A stretch of 64,000 bases of DNA from Bacillota bacterium (GCA_028719885.1 JAQYLT010000078.1:1-64000); one strand, 5' to 3'. Shown: positions 7,654-16,920, counted from the first letter of the stretch. The notes: generated by a model from the letters alone, not told the origin. Translations and numbers: made by a program.

Positions 7654-8943
7654 ATGCTTCCTGAATTATTTTTGGAGAGAGTACACGGCCAACTGGGGGA
7701 GGAATACGGTGCTTTCCTGGAAAGCCTGCAGCGGCCCCGGGCGGTGGCTCTGCGGTTTAATCCCTTAAAAGGGGAAATTCCCACGCTTTCCTTTGTGGGG
7801 GAGCCCGTTCCCTGGGAGCCCATGGGCTATTACTATGACCAGGAGTCCCGGCCCGGGCTGCATGTGTACCACGAGGCGGGCGTATATTATTTACAGGAAG
7901 CCAGCGCCATGGCTCCTGTCGCCCTGCTGGACCCTCAGCCGGGGGAGCTGATCTGCGATCTGTGCGCCGCGCCGGGGGGAAAGTCCACCCAGATCGCCGG
8001 GCGGCTTCGGGGCCTGGGGATGCTGCTGTGCAACGAAATCAACCCCAAGCGGGCAAAGATCCTCTCCCGGAATATCGAGCGGCTGGGTGTGGCCAACGCG
8101 GTGGTGACGAACGAGTCCCCCGCGGCCCTTTCCCGGCGGCTGCCCGGATTTTTTGACCGTGTGCTGGTGGACGCCCCCTGCTCCGGAGAGGGGATGTTCC
8201 GGAAAGAGGAAGCCGCCGTCACCGACTGGAGCCCAGAGGCGGTACAGATGTGTGCCCGGCGGCAGGCAGAGATTCTGGACTGTGCCGCCGAAATGCTCAA
8301 GCCCGGGGGGCGGCTGGTTTACTCCACCTGCACCTTTTCCCCCCAGGAGGACGAGGAAGCAGTGCTGCATTTCTTGAAGAACCATCCGGATTTTACCCTG
8401 GAGCCGGTGGAGGCACCCTGGTTCCAGGAAAGCGGGCCGGCCATGTACCGGCTCTGGCCCCACAAGCTGCTGGGAGAGGGACATTTTGCCGCCGTTCTGC
8501 GTAAGATGGGGCAGCGGGAGGAAAATTTCTCCCCGGCTTCCGGCGAAAGGCTGCCGAAGCAGTGGGAGTGCTTCGCCCGGGAGTTGGAAATCTCCCTGCC
8601 GGAGGGCAGGGGGGTGCAGTTCGGTGAAACCCTCTACTGGGCACCGGCCCACATGCCGGAGGTGACGGGGCTGCGGGTGCTGCGGCCCGGACTGGAGCTG
8701 GGCACGGTGAAAAAGGACCGGTTTGAGCCCGCTCACGCCCTGGCGCTGTGGCTGGGGGACTGCGGATGCCGGCTGGAGCTGGCGCCGGAGGGACCGAAAA
8801 TCGCCGCCTATCTCCACGGCGAGGTGCTCCCCTGCCGGGAAAAGGGCTGGTGCCTGGTGAAAGCCGGGTCCTTTTCTATCGGCTGGGGCAAGGGCGACGG
8901 GACGCAGCTGAAAAATCACTACCCGAAAGGTTTACGTAAATAA
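7654..8943 (+). CDS. rsmF: RsmF/NOP2/Sun-family rRNA cytosine-C5 methyltransferase
   Basis: SAM-dependent 5-methylcytosine methyltransferase acting on rRNA. The 429-residue protein has the N1/methylase core, with the SAM-binding segment ICDLCAAPGGKSTQIAGRL around residues 105-125, the catalytic PCSGEGMF motif near 170, and the second cysteine in VYSTCTFSPQEDEEAV near 225, the two-cysteine signature of this family. The C-terminal third contains an RsmF/YebU-type FAU and PUA-like region (AYLHGEVLPC..GWCLVKAGSFSIGWGKG). The start follows GGAGGAAACAG. The exact target base is not predictable here. Confidence 0.88.
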   Translation: MLPELFLERVHGQLGEEYGAFLESLQRPRAVALRFNPLKGEIPTLSFVGEPVPWEPMGYYYDQESRPGLHVYHEAGVYYLQEASAMAPVALLDPQPGELICDLCAAPGGKSTQIAGRLRGLGMLLCNEINPKRAKILSRNIERLGVANAVVTNESPAALSRRLPGFFDRVLVDAPCSGEGMFRKEEAAVTDWSPEAVQMCARRQAEILDCAAEMLKPGGRLVYSTCTFSPQEDEEAVLHFLKNHPDFTLEPVEAPWFQESGPAMYRLWPHKLLGEGHFAAVLRKMGQREENFSPASGERLPKQWECFARELEISLPEGRGVQFGETLYWAPAHMPEVTGLRVLRPGLELGTVKKDRFEPAHALALWLGDCGCRLELAPEGPKIAAYLHGEVLPCREKGWCLVKAGSFSIGWGKGDGTQLKNHYPKGLRK

Positions 8944-8950
8944 TTTTTTC

Positions 8951-8979
8951 TTTACACAACGGGAAAACTGTGCTAATAT
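8951..8979 (+). promoter_or_regulatory. Promoter of murA
   Basis: TTTACA, 17-bp spacer, TAATAT, about 45 bp before the gene. Confidence 0.65.
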
Positions 8980-9028
8980 AGAAAGGCTAATCCGCATTTT
9001 TGAAATCTTCGCAAGGAGAGGATCGTCC

Positions 9029-10294
9029 TTGGCAATATATGAAATCAACGGCGGCAAGCCTCTGAACGGGTCCGTCACCATCAGCGGCGCGAAAAACGCA
9101 GCCGTGGCGATTTTACCGGCGGCGCTGCTGGTCAGCGGCAAATGCCGCATTGAGAATGTCCCTGATATTTCCGATGTGCGTATCCTGCTGGATATTCTGG
9201 ACGGGATGGGCGCAGATATTCAATGTCCCGAGCCCCACGTGGTCGAAATCGACTGCACTGCCGTTCACTGCACCGAGCCCAATGCGGATCTGGTGCGGGA
9301 GATGCGGGCCAGCTACTATCTGATGGGTGCGCTCCTTGGCCGCTTCGGCAAGGCCCACGTGGCACTTCCCGGCGGCTGCAACTTTGCCTCCCGTCCCATC
9401 GATCAGCACATCAAGGGTTTTCTGGCGCTGGGTGCCGATGTGGACGAAACCGAGGACTATGTGGCCCTCCAGCCCGGTCCCGACGGGCTCCAGGGCAGCC
9501 GGTTCAGTCTGGACATGGCCAGCGTCGGCGCCACGGTAAACATCATGATCGCCGCCACCCTGCTCCCCGGGCAGACCATTATTGAGAATGCCGCCAAGGA
9601 GCCTCACATTGTGGACCTGGCCAACTTCCTGAACACCATGGGCGCCCGCATCTCCGGCGCAGGCACCGACACCGTAAAAATCCGGGGTGTCAACTCCCTG
9701 AAAGGCGGCACCTACACCATCATCCCCGACCAGATCGAGGCAGGCACCTACCTGGCCGCCGTCACCGCCACCGGCGGAAACGTGCTGGTCCAGAATGTGA
9801 TTCCCAAGCATTTGGAGTGCATCACCACCAAGCTGCAGGAAATGGGCGCCCGAATCATCCCCTTTGACGACGCGGTTCGCATCATCAGCGACCGGCGGCT
9901 CCGGCAGGCCACGGTGAAAACCCGGCCCTACCCCGGCTTCCCCACGGATATGCAGGCCCAGGTCTGCGTGTGCATGGCCCTGGCCAGCGGCACCAGCCGG
10001 CTGACCGAATCCGTGTATGAAACCCGGTTCTTCGGCTACTGCACCGAGCTGGAAAGCATGGGCGCCAAAATCAGCATCAGCAGCAAAACCGCCACTGTGG
10101 TGGGCGTTGACCATCTGGAGGGTGCCACCGTTTCCGCCCACGACCTGCGGGCCGGTGCGGCGCTGGTGATTGCCGGTCTGGCTGCCAAGGGCACCACCCG
10201 GGTGCAGAACATCCACTTTGTCGAGCGGGGCTACGAAAACCTCATCGGCAAGCTCACCGCCCTGGGGGCGGATATCCGCAGAATTGAAGAATGA
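9029..10294 (+). CDS. murA: UDP-N-acetylglucosamine 1-carboxyvinyltransferase
   Basis: First committed step of peptidoglycan synthesis: transfers enolpyruvate from PEP to UDP-GlcNAc in the cytoplasm. At 421 residues it is full length. The substrate-binding start is INGGKPLNGSVTISGAKNAA; the catalytic cysteine is in LPGGCNFASRPIDQH near residue 117, where most enzymes read GGCAIG(A/S)RPID, so fosfomycin should still find its target residue. The start is TTG, chosen because AAGGAGAG lies 9 bp upstream and no ATG fits. It has its own promoter and terminator. Firmicutes often have two MurA copies; which one this is cannot be told. Confidence 0.95.
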   Translation: MAIYEINGGKPLNGSVTISGAKNAAVAILPAALLVSGKCRIENVPDISDVRILLDILDGMGADIQCPEPHVVEIDCTAVHCTEPNADLVREMRASYYLMGALLGRFGKAHVALPGGCNFASRPIDQHIKGFLALGADVDETEDYVALQPGPDGLQGSRFSLDMASVGATVNIMIAATLLPGQTIIENAAKEPHIVDLANFLNTMGARISGAGTDTVKIRGVNSLKGGTYTIIPDQIEAGTYLAAVTATGGNVLVQNVIPKHLECITTKLQEMGARIIPFDDAVRIISDRRLRQATVKTRPYPGFPTDMQAQVCVCMALASGTSRLTESVYETRFFGYCTELESMGAKISISSKTATVVGVDHLEGATVSAHDLRAGAALVIAGLAAKGTTRVQNIHFVERGYENLIGKLTALGADIRRIEE

Positions 10295-10297
10295 CCC

Positions 10298-10327
10298 AAA
10301 GCGGATGGTTTTCACACCGTCCGCTTT
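10298..10327 (+). terminator. Terminator of murA
   Basis: AAAGCGGATGG pairs with CCGTCCGCTTT (one mismatch), followed by TTG and further T residues; immediately after the stop codon. Confidence 0.85.
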
Positions 10328-10331
10328 TTGT

Positions 10332-10360
10332 TTGACAGCAGTGGCCTGCTATGGTACACT
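10332..10360 (+). promoter_or_regulatory. Promoter of cysE
   Basis: TTGACA, 17-bp spacer, TACACT, 24 bp before the start codon. The leader is too short for a T-box or SAM riboswitch. Confidence 0.75.
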
Positions 10361-10384
10361 TAGGGGAAAAGGAGGAATGACCCC

Positions 10385-11302
10385 ATGTCTCCCATTGAGC
10401 AGCAAATTGAGGGAATTGTGGATAAGATTCTGGAGGACTACCGGCACCGGCGCTCCATCGACAAGCTGGACCCCTTTGTCCATCCTGACAAGGACACGGT
10501 TATTGACATCATCTACAAGCTTCTTCGCATTGCCTACCCCGGCTACTCCCGGGACAAAAGCTACCGCATCTACAATGCCCGCCACAACCTTTCCATGCTC
10601 ATTGAGGATGTGATGTACAATCTGAACAAGCAGATCGCCATCGTCCTGCGGGGGCAGATGGAGGAAGCCCAGGCCGAAAAAAAGGCCCAGGAGATCTCTC
10701 TGGAATTCTTCCGGGCCATTCCCGGTGTCCGGGCCATCTGCCAGACGGATGTGGAGGCCTTTTACGACGGTGACCCCGCTGCCTACAGCACCGACGAGAT
10801 CATCTTCTGCTACCCCGGGCTGTTTGCCGTCACCGTCTACCGGCTGGCCCACGTGCTCTATACCCTGGGGGTGCCCATGCTGCCCCGGATGATGACGGAG
10901 CACGCCCACAGCGTCACCGGCATCGACATCAACCCCGGGGCCACCATCGGCAAGTACTTTTTCATTGACCACGGCACCGGCATCGTGGTGGGCGAAACCA
11001 CGGTGATTGGCGACCACGTGAAAATCTACCAGGGTGTGACCTTGGGCGCCCTCACCACCCGGGGCGGTCAGAGCCTGCGGGGAAAGAAGCGCCACCCCAC
11101 CATTGAGGACAATGTGACCATCTACGCCGGTGCCTCCATCCTGGGGGGCGAAACCGTCATCGGCAGAGACAGCGTCATCGGCTCCAACGTGTTCATCACC
11201 CATTCCATCCCCGCCAGCACCACCGTCAGCGTCAAAAGCCAGGAGCTGCAGTTCAAATCCCGCAAAACCGAGCCTTTCTGGGAAAACCAGCAGAGTGAAT
11301 GA
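10385..11302 (+). CDS. cysE: Serine O-acetyltransferase
   Basis: Acetylates L-serine with acetyl-CoA, the first step of cysteine synthesis. The protein has 305 residues, with an N-terminal helical region (about 1-180, including a segment AYSTDEIIFCYPGLFAVTVYR) and a C-terminal left-handed beta helix whose hexapeptide repeats are seen in GIDINPGATIGKYFFIDHGTG and VIGDHVKIYQGVTLGALTTR. The catalytic His-Asp pair lies in FIDHGTGIVVGET. It is longer at the N-terminus than the E. coli enzyme and resembles the EpsC-type form common in Clostridia. The start follows GGAGGAATGACCCC. A monocistronic unit. Confidence 0.92.
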   Translation: MSPIEQQIEGIVDKILEDYRHRRSIDKLDPFVHPDKDTVIDIIYKLLRIAYPGYSRDKSYRIYNARHNLSMLIEDVMYNLNKQIAIVLRGQMEEAQAEKKAQEISLEFFRAIPGVRAICQTDVEAFYDGDPAAYSTDEIIFCYPGLFAVTVYRLAHVLYTLGVPMLPRMMTEHAHSVTGIDINPGATIGKYFFIDHGTGIVVGETTVIGDHVKIYQGVTLGALTTRGGQSLRGKKRHPTIEDNVTIYAGASILGGETVIGRDSVIGSNVFITHSIPASTTVSVKSQELQFKSRKTEPFWENQQSE

Positions 11303-11342
11303 TTTTCCCACACGTGCTTCGGCATATCGCAGCGTAACAAGA

Positions 11343-11628
11343 GATTGGAAATTGTAGAGGTAATTCGTAGGGAATGCATTTATGCATTCCGCCTTGGTAA
11401 GGTTTTTACGAGGGGTATGTTGAACGGAAAACTGTTTGACAACGGATGCACCCATCGTAGGGATGGGACTTTATCCGTTCCGAAAGGTCGGTAAACATCC
11501 GCAGTTCGTTGGATGGTAACGGGTTCCTTTTTCAGCATTTCCCCATCCAACGTGCATCCCATTAAAATGTTACCGGGCGGAACGGATAAATCCGTTCCCT
11601 ACGAATCGTCCTGCAAAATTCCAATTTG
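11343..11628. repeat. Palindromic intergenic repeat, copy B
   Basis: Starts GATTGGAAATTGTAGAGG and ends CTGCAAAATTCCAATTTG, an imperfect terminal inverted repeat. Inside are GGAATGCATTTATGCATTCC on the left and GGAACGGATAAATCCGTTCC on the right, plus the modules GTTGGATGGTAACGGGTTCC and CCATCCAACGTGCA. Fills the gap between cysE and the EAL gene; no gene seen in it. Confidence 0.75.
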
Positions 11629-11661
11629 TCTTTCTTCTTAATACGCACACTCCCACAAATC

Positions 11662-11689
11662 AATCGCCGCAGCTTTCGCTGCGGCGATT
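11662..11689 (-). terminator. Terminator of the c-di-GMP operon (possibly bidirectional)
   Basis: Perfect 12-bp stem AATCGCCGCAGC/GCTGCGGCGATT with loop TTTC, 16 bp past the stop codon of the EAL gene. T residues on the plus strand (ATTTTGT) suggest it could also stop transcription coming from cysE. Confidence 0.75.
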
Positions 11690-11705
11690 TTGTATGTCTA
11701 TATGC

Positions 11706-13628
11706 TTATGGGGCAACGGGCTCCAGCTGGCTTTGGAACAGCTCCTCCAAATGGACCGCATCCACGGGGCGGGCATAGTAGTAGCCCTGGAAATAGTCCA
11801 CCCCCAGGCTGATGAGGTAGTCCGACTGCTCCTTGGTCTCCACGCCCTCCACCAGCACCTTTTTGTTCAGCCGCTTCATCATGGAAACGGTGTTCTCCAT
11901 GACGATCCGGGCGGATTCCGAGGTGCACACATGGTCCACCAGGGATTTATCCAGCTTCACCACGTCCAGGGGCATGCTGCACAGCCGGTTCAGATTGGAG
12001 TAGCCGGTGCCGTAGTCGTCCAGCATGATGGTGACTCCCGCCCGGGACAGCTCGGTCAGATTGGCCAGCACACTGTCGGGCATATTGGTGAAGGCCGTTT
12101 CCGTGATTTCCGCGCTGATCATCCCCGGCTCCACCTGGTAGTTGTGGATGATCTCCAGCATCCGGCTGGAGAGATTCTCCTGGGCGCAGTCCACCGCCGA
12201 GAGGTTGATATTCATCCAGTTCAGCCCCAGCTTCTCCAATTCGGCGGTGCGGAGGAACCGGCACACCGTTTCCACGGCGAACCGGGTCAGCTTCAAAATG
12301 GCGCCGTTGTCCTCGGCAATGCGGATGAACTCCGCCGGGCTGACGCTGCCGGTTTTTTCCGTGTACATCCGCATCAGCGCCTCCGCGCTGCAAAAGCGCT
12401 TGGCCCGGATGTCGTAGATGGGCTGATAGACCATGCTCAGGCTGTTGTCCTTCACGGCGCTGCGGACCTGCTCCTCAATGAGCTTTCTGCGCCGCAGGTT
12501 CTGCACATCCACGGGGCTCAGCCGGAAGGCATCCTGCCCGTTGGCCATGGGCAGCCGGGCGGCCATGTCAAAAAGCCCCAGCAGAGCCCCGAAGCTCTCC
12601 GCCTCCTTGGGGCAGTTGATCACGCCCATCTTCATCTGGACCCGCATCCCGATCCGCCGGCGGCGCAGGTGGGTCATCAGGGCATCCTCATCCAGGTCCT
12701 GCAGCAGATTCGTCCAGCTTTGGTCGCTCTGCTGATTTTCCGGCAGGAAGCAGAACAGGTCGCTGTCCAATCGGGCATACACCACCCCGGGATGCTGCTT
12801 GAGAAAGCTCACCAGCACCCCGATGCGGGATTCCAGCCGGGTATAGCCATACACCTTTTCCAGCTCGTGATAGTTGTCCACCATCAAAAAGCCCACCTGG
12901 AAGCTGCGGCACTGATCGAACATGGGGGCAAGGAGATTGGAAAAGCCCTGCTTATTCAGCATGCCGCTGCTTCCATCCAGAATCAGCTCCGGATTCTGCA
13001 CCGTCAGCTGGAACATCATCACGCAAAGGGCGGAGGCGAAATTCTCCACCAGCAGCCAGGGGAAAACCAGCTGCAGGAACACTGCCGTAAGGGAAATGGC
13101 CAGAAAGATTCCGATGCTCTCCCGCTCCCCCGGGGCAATGACCCGCCAGGACCGAACCAGGCGAACCAGAATCCCCAGATAATCGAAAGCGGTGACCAGA
13201 TACAGCAGCCAGATCATGCTGCCCCGGTGGTAAACGCCCCCATCATCCAGCCAGAACAGGGAGTCGGAATACCAGCTGGTGAGAATCAGCAGCATGCTGA
13301 AGGCCGCCGGAACCATCCAGGGCACCAGCCGCTTCCAGTCCGACAGGCTGTGATCCGTCAGGGAATGGACATACAGCAGCAGCGACGGGAGCAGCATCCC
13401 TTGGGCCACGAAGTAGGTGCAGTTGCTTATCTGCAGCACCCACACCGGGACATGCCCCGGCAGCACATTGTTGCACAGGCTTGCCACCGTGGAAACCAGC
13501 GCCATCCAGGACATCGCCAGGAAAATGTAGTATTTCTTGAACGGCGCCTTGAACTTCACATAATACAGCCCGATCAGTGCACTGAGGATGCACAGGGCGC
13601 ATACATTAAACCAGATATTCGGCTGCAT
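11706..13628 (-). CDS. Membrane-bound EAL-domain c-di-GMP phosphodiesterase with degenerate GGDEF domain
   Basis: A 640-residue protein. Residues 1 to about 205 hold about seven hydrophobic segments, like the 7TM sensor region of some histidine kinases and cyclases. A GGDEF-like domain follows (about 220-370) with DSDLF in place of GGDEF, so it should not be a cyclase. The C-terminal EAL domain keeps the catalytic set: EALMR, MNINLS, EITETAF, LDDYGTGYSN, KLDKSLV, VEGVET and QGYYYARPV. The predicted reaction is hydrolysis of c-di-GMP to pGpG. The gene starts 4 bp after the cyclase gene, so synthesis and breakdown of the messenger are made from one transcript. Confidence 0.9.
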   Translation of the reverse strand: MQPNIWFNVCALCILSALIGLYYVKFKAPFKKYYIFLAMSWMALVSTVASLCNNVLPGHVPVWVLQISNCTYFVAQGMLLPSLLLYVHSLTDHSLSDWKRLVPWMVPAAFSMLLILTSWYSDSLFWLDDGGVYHRGSMIWLLYLVTAFDYLGILVRLVRSWRVIAPGERESIGIFLAISLTAVFLQLVFPWLLVENFASALCVMMFQLTVQNPELILDGSSGMLNKQGFSNLLAPMFDQCRSFQVGFLMVDNYHELEKVYGYTRLESRIGVLVSFLKQHPGVVYARLDSDLFCFLPENQQSDQSWTNLLQDLDEDALMTHLRRRRIGMRVQMKMGVINCPKEAESFGALLGLFDMAARLPMANGQDAFRLSPVDVQNLRRRKLIEEQVRSAVKDNSLSMVYQPIYDIRAKRFCSAEALMRMYTEKTGSVSPAEFIRIAEDNGAILKLTRFAVETVCRFLRTAELEKLGLNWMNINLSAVDCAQENLSSRMLEIIHNYQVEPGMISAEITETAFTNMPDSVLANLTELSRAGVTIMLDDYGTGYSNLNRLCSMPLDVVKLDKSLVDHVCTSESARIVMENTVSMMKRLNKKVLVEGVETKEQSDYLISLGVDYFQGYYYARPVDAVHLEELFQSQLEPVAP

Positions 13629-13632
13629 GGCG

Positions 13633-15141
13633 TCACCTCTGCTTCCCGCCCGTTGTCTCCGACAGGCCCAGATTGGTAATGGTGCCTGCGAACACCGCCG
13701 GATGGGTGGCGTCCCCCTCCGTCACCACGCCCTTGCAGGACAGATTCACATATTCGCCGTCCCGGTTCCGGGCCCGGTAGGTGATGTCGTGGAAATGCTT
13801 TTTCCCGGTGAGCACCGCATCCAGGTCCTTGGCATAGGCGGCCCGGTCGTCGGGATGGATGAAGCCCATCCAGATATTGCCGGCATCAAACATATACTCT
13901 CCCGGCAGGCCGAAATACTCCACCGCCGTCCGGGACCAGCGGGATACATTGTTTTCCAGATTGCACATATAAATATATGTGGTATCCGAGGTGGCAGAAA
14001 AGGCGGAAAAGATAGGATTGTTCAGGAAGGCGATGTCCAGTGCCGTTTCCGGGGTCTGGGAATCGGCGGACTCCTTTCCGCCGTCGGCACTGAGCACCAG
14101 GCAGTTTTTCCCGGAGCGCTTGCCCCGAAGCAGATTGCCATCGGCAATGCGGACCAAATCGTCGAAGCTTTCCGCCTCCAGGCAGTCCGCCAGGCCAAAG
14201 GTCATGGTCGCGCTGACGGAGGCGCCGTTGGCCTCCACCGTGGTGACCGCCAGCTTTCTGCGGATGCGCTCCACCGTGGCCTGGGCGGCCTCCAAATCGC
14301 AGCGCAGCACCATCAGAAATTCTTCGCCGCCCCAGCGGCACACCGCATCCTCCCGACGGGTACTGGTGAGCAGCGCCCGCCCCACCTTGGACAGCACCGC
14401 ATCGCCCACGCTGTGACCGTAGGCATCGTTGATCCGCTTGAAATCATCAATGTCGCACATCGCCACGCAGTATTGGGTGCCATGGAGCTTCTCCACCTCT
14501 TTGGTGAAGCCGTAACGGTTGCGAAGGCCGGTGAGGGCATCGTTCTCCGCATGAAAGGACAGGGACTGCTGGGTGCTCAGGGTCTCCGTCATAAATTCCG
14601 AGGTGTACACGCACAGCAGCAGGGCGCACAGCAGCACGTTCACATGGAAAAACTGCTGGGTCAGTCCGGAATCCTGAAACGGATCAATGGGCTGGATGCT
14701 GAGGGTGATCAGCATCAAAAGCACGGACAGGACGGAAAGCGCTACGGAAACCGCCAGGGTATAGCTCTTTTTAATATCCCGGGTGGAGAGGAAAAAGGTC
14801 ACGGGAATGATGATAAAGGGGTACAGGTAGAAAGCCGTCCCCTGGCCCAAAAACACATTGTAGATGCAGGCGTGAAGCACCACATCCAGATACAGGGCCA
14901 GCAGCATCCATTCATCCACCGCCCGCCGGGTAAAGAGCCAGACCCAAAAACAATAAAACCCAATGGCCAGACCGTTGAGCGCCACGAAGCCAAGCCGCCC
15001 AGCCATGGCAAAAATCACCGCAAGCACTGCATGGATGAACATGCTTCCCCCCACCACCAGCATATACCGGGTGGTGTATCTTCGGTTCTGCTCCCACATT
15101 TTTTCCAAACGCTGTATGGCTTTCATCCCGTCATCTCCCAA
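13633..15141 (-). CDS. Membrane-bound diguanylate cyclase (GGDEF) with C-terminal PAS domain
   Basis: Makes c-di-GMP from two GTP. The 502-residue protein has five or six hydrophobic segments in the first ~200 residues, then a GGDEF domain with NDALTGLRNRYGF, CDIDDFKRINDAYGHSVGD and an intact GGEEF at about 271-275. An RxxD inhibitory site (RRED) lies five residues before it, so product inhibition is expected. A PAS fold of the PAS_3 type (about 380-495; WSRTAVEYFGLPGEY, GFIHPDDRAAYAKDL, YRARNRDGEYVNL) comes after the catalytic domain, the reverse of the usual PAS-GGDEF order. First gene of a two-gene operon with a phosphodiesterase. Confidence 0.9.
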   Translation of the reverse strand: MGDDGMKAIQRLEKMWEQNRRYTTRYMLVVGGSMFIHAVLAVIFAMAGRLGFVALNGLAIGFYCFWVWLFTRRAVDEWMLLALYLDVVLHACIYNVFLGQGTAFYLYPFIIIPVTFFLSTRDIKKSYTLAVSVALSVLSVLLMLITLSIQPIDPFQDSGLTQQFFHVNVLLCALLLCVYTSEFMTETLSTQQSLSFHAENDALTGLRNRYGFTKEVEKLHGTQYCVAMCDIDDFKRINDAYGHSVGDAVLSKVGRALLTSTRREDAVCRWGGEEFLMVLRCDLEAAQATVERIRRKLAVTTVEANGASVSATMTFGLADCLEAESFDDLVRIADGNLLRGKRSGKNCLVLSADGGKESADSQTPETALDIAFLNNPIFSAFSATSDTTYIYMCNLENNVSRWSRTAVEYFGLPGEYMFDAGNIWMGFIHPDDRAAYAKDLDAVLTGKKHFHDITYRARNRDGEYVNLSCKGVVTEGDATHPAVFAGTITNLGLSETTGGKQR

Positions 15142-15169
15142 GGCTCCGCTATTTTTGATTTATAGCAAA

Positions 15170-15198
15170 ATTATACAGCAGTTTATTTCAATACGCAA
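15170..15198 (-). promoter_or_regulatory. Candidate promoter of the c-di-GMP operon
   Basis: Minus strand TTGCGT, 17-bp spacer, TATAAT with a TG two bases before the -10. About 30 bp from the start codon; no GEMM riboswitch is visible. Confidence 0.55.
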
Positions 15199-15309
15199 GA
15201 GAAATAGTGGGACATTACAAAAATTCTCTCCCCTCCGAAGCGGGAGGAGAGAGATCGGAAGCCCATGTGAAACTGTTATTCAAGTCATCGGGTTGACACA
15301 GCCGTATGG

Positions 15310-15460
15310 CAAATTGGTGTTTGCTGGGATGTTTCGTAGGGAATGCATTTATGCATTCCGCCTCGGTTACGTTTTTATCGGGGTATGTTGAATGGAAAAA
15401 TGTTGGATAACACCGTAGGGAATGGGCTTGCTCATTCCGTCGGCGAAGCCGCCCTGGAAA
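15310..15460. repeat. Palindromic intergenic repeat, copy C (truncated)
   Basis: Begins CAAATTGGTGTTTGCTGGG, then CGTAGGGAATGCATTTATGCATTCC and, inverted in base content, CGTAGGGAATGGGCTTGCTCATTCC. The right-hand terminal motif found in full copies is missing. The rest of the 397-bp gap (to 15538) shows nothing. Confidence 0.65.
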
Positions 15461-15538
15461 CTGTTCCTATTTTTGAATTTGGTGGTTTATTCATAATAAC
15501 CAGCCTTTGGGAGACCGCCTGTGGGGAGGTTGTGGGAT

Positions 15539-16444
15539 TCACTGCATTTTTTCCAGCTTTTCCAGCACCTGCTGGAAATACGCCGGCAGGGGGGCGAAGA
15601 CCATGACGGGGCGGCCGTCCCTGGGGTGGCGGAAGCAGAGGGCCCCGGCATGGAGGCACTGGCTGTCCTGCCCCAGCTCCGGCTTTTTATGGCCGTAGAC
15701 CGTATCCCCCAAAATGGGATGTCCAATGTAGGCCATATGTACCCGAATCTGATGGGTCCGCCCGGTTTCCAGACGGCAGCGGATGTGGGTATAGCCCCGG
15801 TAGCGCTTCACCACCTCCCAATGGGTGACGGCGGGCTTGGAATTGCGCTCCGTGACGCACATCCTCTTCCGGTCCGTGGGGTGCCGCCCGATGGGGGCAT
15901 CCACAGTGCCTCGGTCCTCCTTCAGATTTCCGCAGACGATGGCCTCATAGGTCCGGGCCATGGTGTGATCCTTCAGCTGAGAGGCCAGCACCGCGTGGGC
16001 CAGATCGTTTTTCGCCACCGCCAGCAGTCCGGAGGTATCCTTGTCGATGCGGTGGACGATCCCCGGCCGCAGCTCCCCGTTGATGCCGGAGAGGGAATCC
16101 CCCATGGCATAGAGCAGGCCGTTGACCAGGGTGTCATCCTGATGCCCCGCTGCCGGGTGCACCACCAGCCCCTTGGGCTTGTTGATCACCACCACGTCCG
16201 CATCCTCATACACAATATCCAATGGCATTTCCCTGGGGGCCACATCCACCGCCTTGGGCTCCGGAATGGTGACCTCCACCAAGTCCCCCACATTCAGCCG
16301 GTCATTTTTCTTTCCCGGCCTTCCCCCCAGGCGAACACAGCCCTCCTCCATCAGCTTCTGGACGGCACTGCGGCTGAGCCCCAGCTCGCTCCGGGCCAAA
16401 AAGGCATCCAGCCGTTCCCCGGCCAAATCTGCAATCAGCCTCAT
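15539..16444 (-). CDS. rluD: RluA/RluD-family RNA pseudouridine synthase
   Basis: Isomerises uridine to pseudouridine, most likely in 23S rRNA. The 301-residue protein has an N-terminal S4 domain (about 1-65, LDAFLARSELGLSRSAVQKLMEEG) and the catalytic domain with the active-site aspartate in GIVHRIDKDTSGLLAVAKN near residue 135. CRLETGRTHQIRVHMAYIGHPILGD is the second conserved block. The gene overlaps lspA by 4 bp, and the lspA-rluD order is widespread in Firmicutes. The exact site (RluD versus other RluA-family positions) is inferred only. Confidence 0.88.
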   Translation of the reverse strand: MRLIADLAGERLDAFLARSELGLSRSAVQKLMEEGCVRLGGRPGKKNDRLNVGDLVEVTIPEPKAVDVAPREMPLDIVYEDADVVVINKPKGLVVHPAAGHQDDTLVNGLLYAMGDSLSGINGELRPGIVHRIDKDTSGLLAVAKNDLAHAVLASQLKDHTMARTYEAIVCGNLKEDRGTVDAPIGRHPTDRKRMCVTERNSKPAVTHWEVVKRYRGYTHIRCRLETGRTHQIRVHMAYIGHPILGDTVYGHKKPELGQDSQCLHAGALCFRHPRDGRPVMVFAPLPAYFQQVLEKLEKMQ

Positions 16445-16917
16445 TTTTTTCCATCCTTCCAGATTGCCTTGTTAAAAAAGGCCAGCCGCACCATCAAAAG
16501 CACACAGCCGCAGCTGATGAAGCAGTCCGCCAGGTTGAACACCGGAAAATCCATAAACAGTGTTTCCAGCATGTCCACCACGTAGCCCAGCCGCACCCGG
16601 TCGATCATGTTTCCCAGGCCGCCGCCGTAGATGGCCGCCAGGCACCAGCGCTCCACCTTGGCAAGGGGCAGGGGTTTTTTGAAATACTCATACAGCAGCG
16701 CCAGGGTGAAGGCGGCAAAAATCAGGGCAAACAGCCACTGCATCCCCTGAAAGGAGGAAAAGGCCGCTCCCTGGTTCCGCACATGGGTCAGCCCCAGCAC
16801 CCCGGGCAGCAGGGGCACTTCTTCATAGAGCCCCATATTTTGCACCACAAGATATTTTGTAAACTGATCCGCCGCAGCAATCAGCCCGGCGAAGAGCATA
16901 TATCCGAAAAAGCCCAT
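16441..16917 (-). CDS. lspA: Lipoprotein signal peptidase (SPase II)
   Basis: Cleaves signal peptides of diacylglyceryl-modified prolipoproteins in the membrane. At 158 residues it has the usual length, with four hydrophobic segments and both catalytic aspartates, one in GNMIDRVRLGYVVD and one in FNLADCFI. The middle gene of a three-gene operon, 3 bp after the membrane protein gene and overlapping rluD by 4 bp. Its presence shows that the cell makes lipoproteins, which makes the lack of lipoboxes in the three sugar-binding proteins here notable. Confidence 0.95.
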   Translation of the reverse strand: MGFFGYMLFAGLIAAADQFTKYLVVQNMGLYEEVPLLPGVLGLTHVRNQGAAFSSFQGMQWLFALIFAAFTLALLYEYFKKPLPLAKVERWCLAAIYGGGLGNMIDRVRLGYVVDMLETLFMDFPVFNLADCFISCGCVLLMVRLAFFNKAIWKDGKK

Positions 16918-16920
16918 GAA

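Noticed and set aside
15142..15538. Search for a c-di-GMP riboswitch next to the cyclase operon
   Set aside because: Only a promoter and a truncated repeat are visible; no GEMM-like core was recognised.
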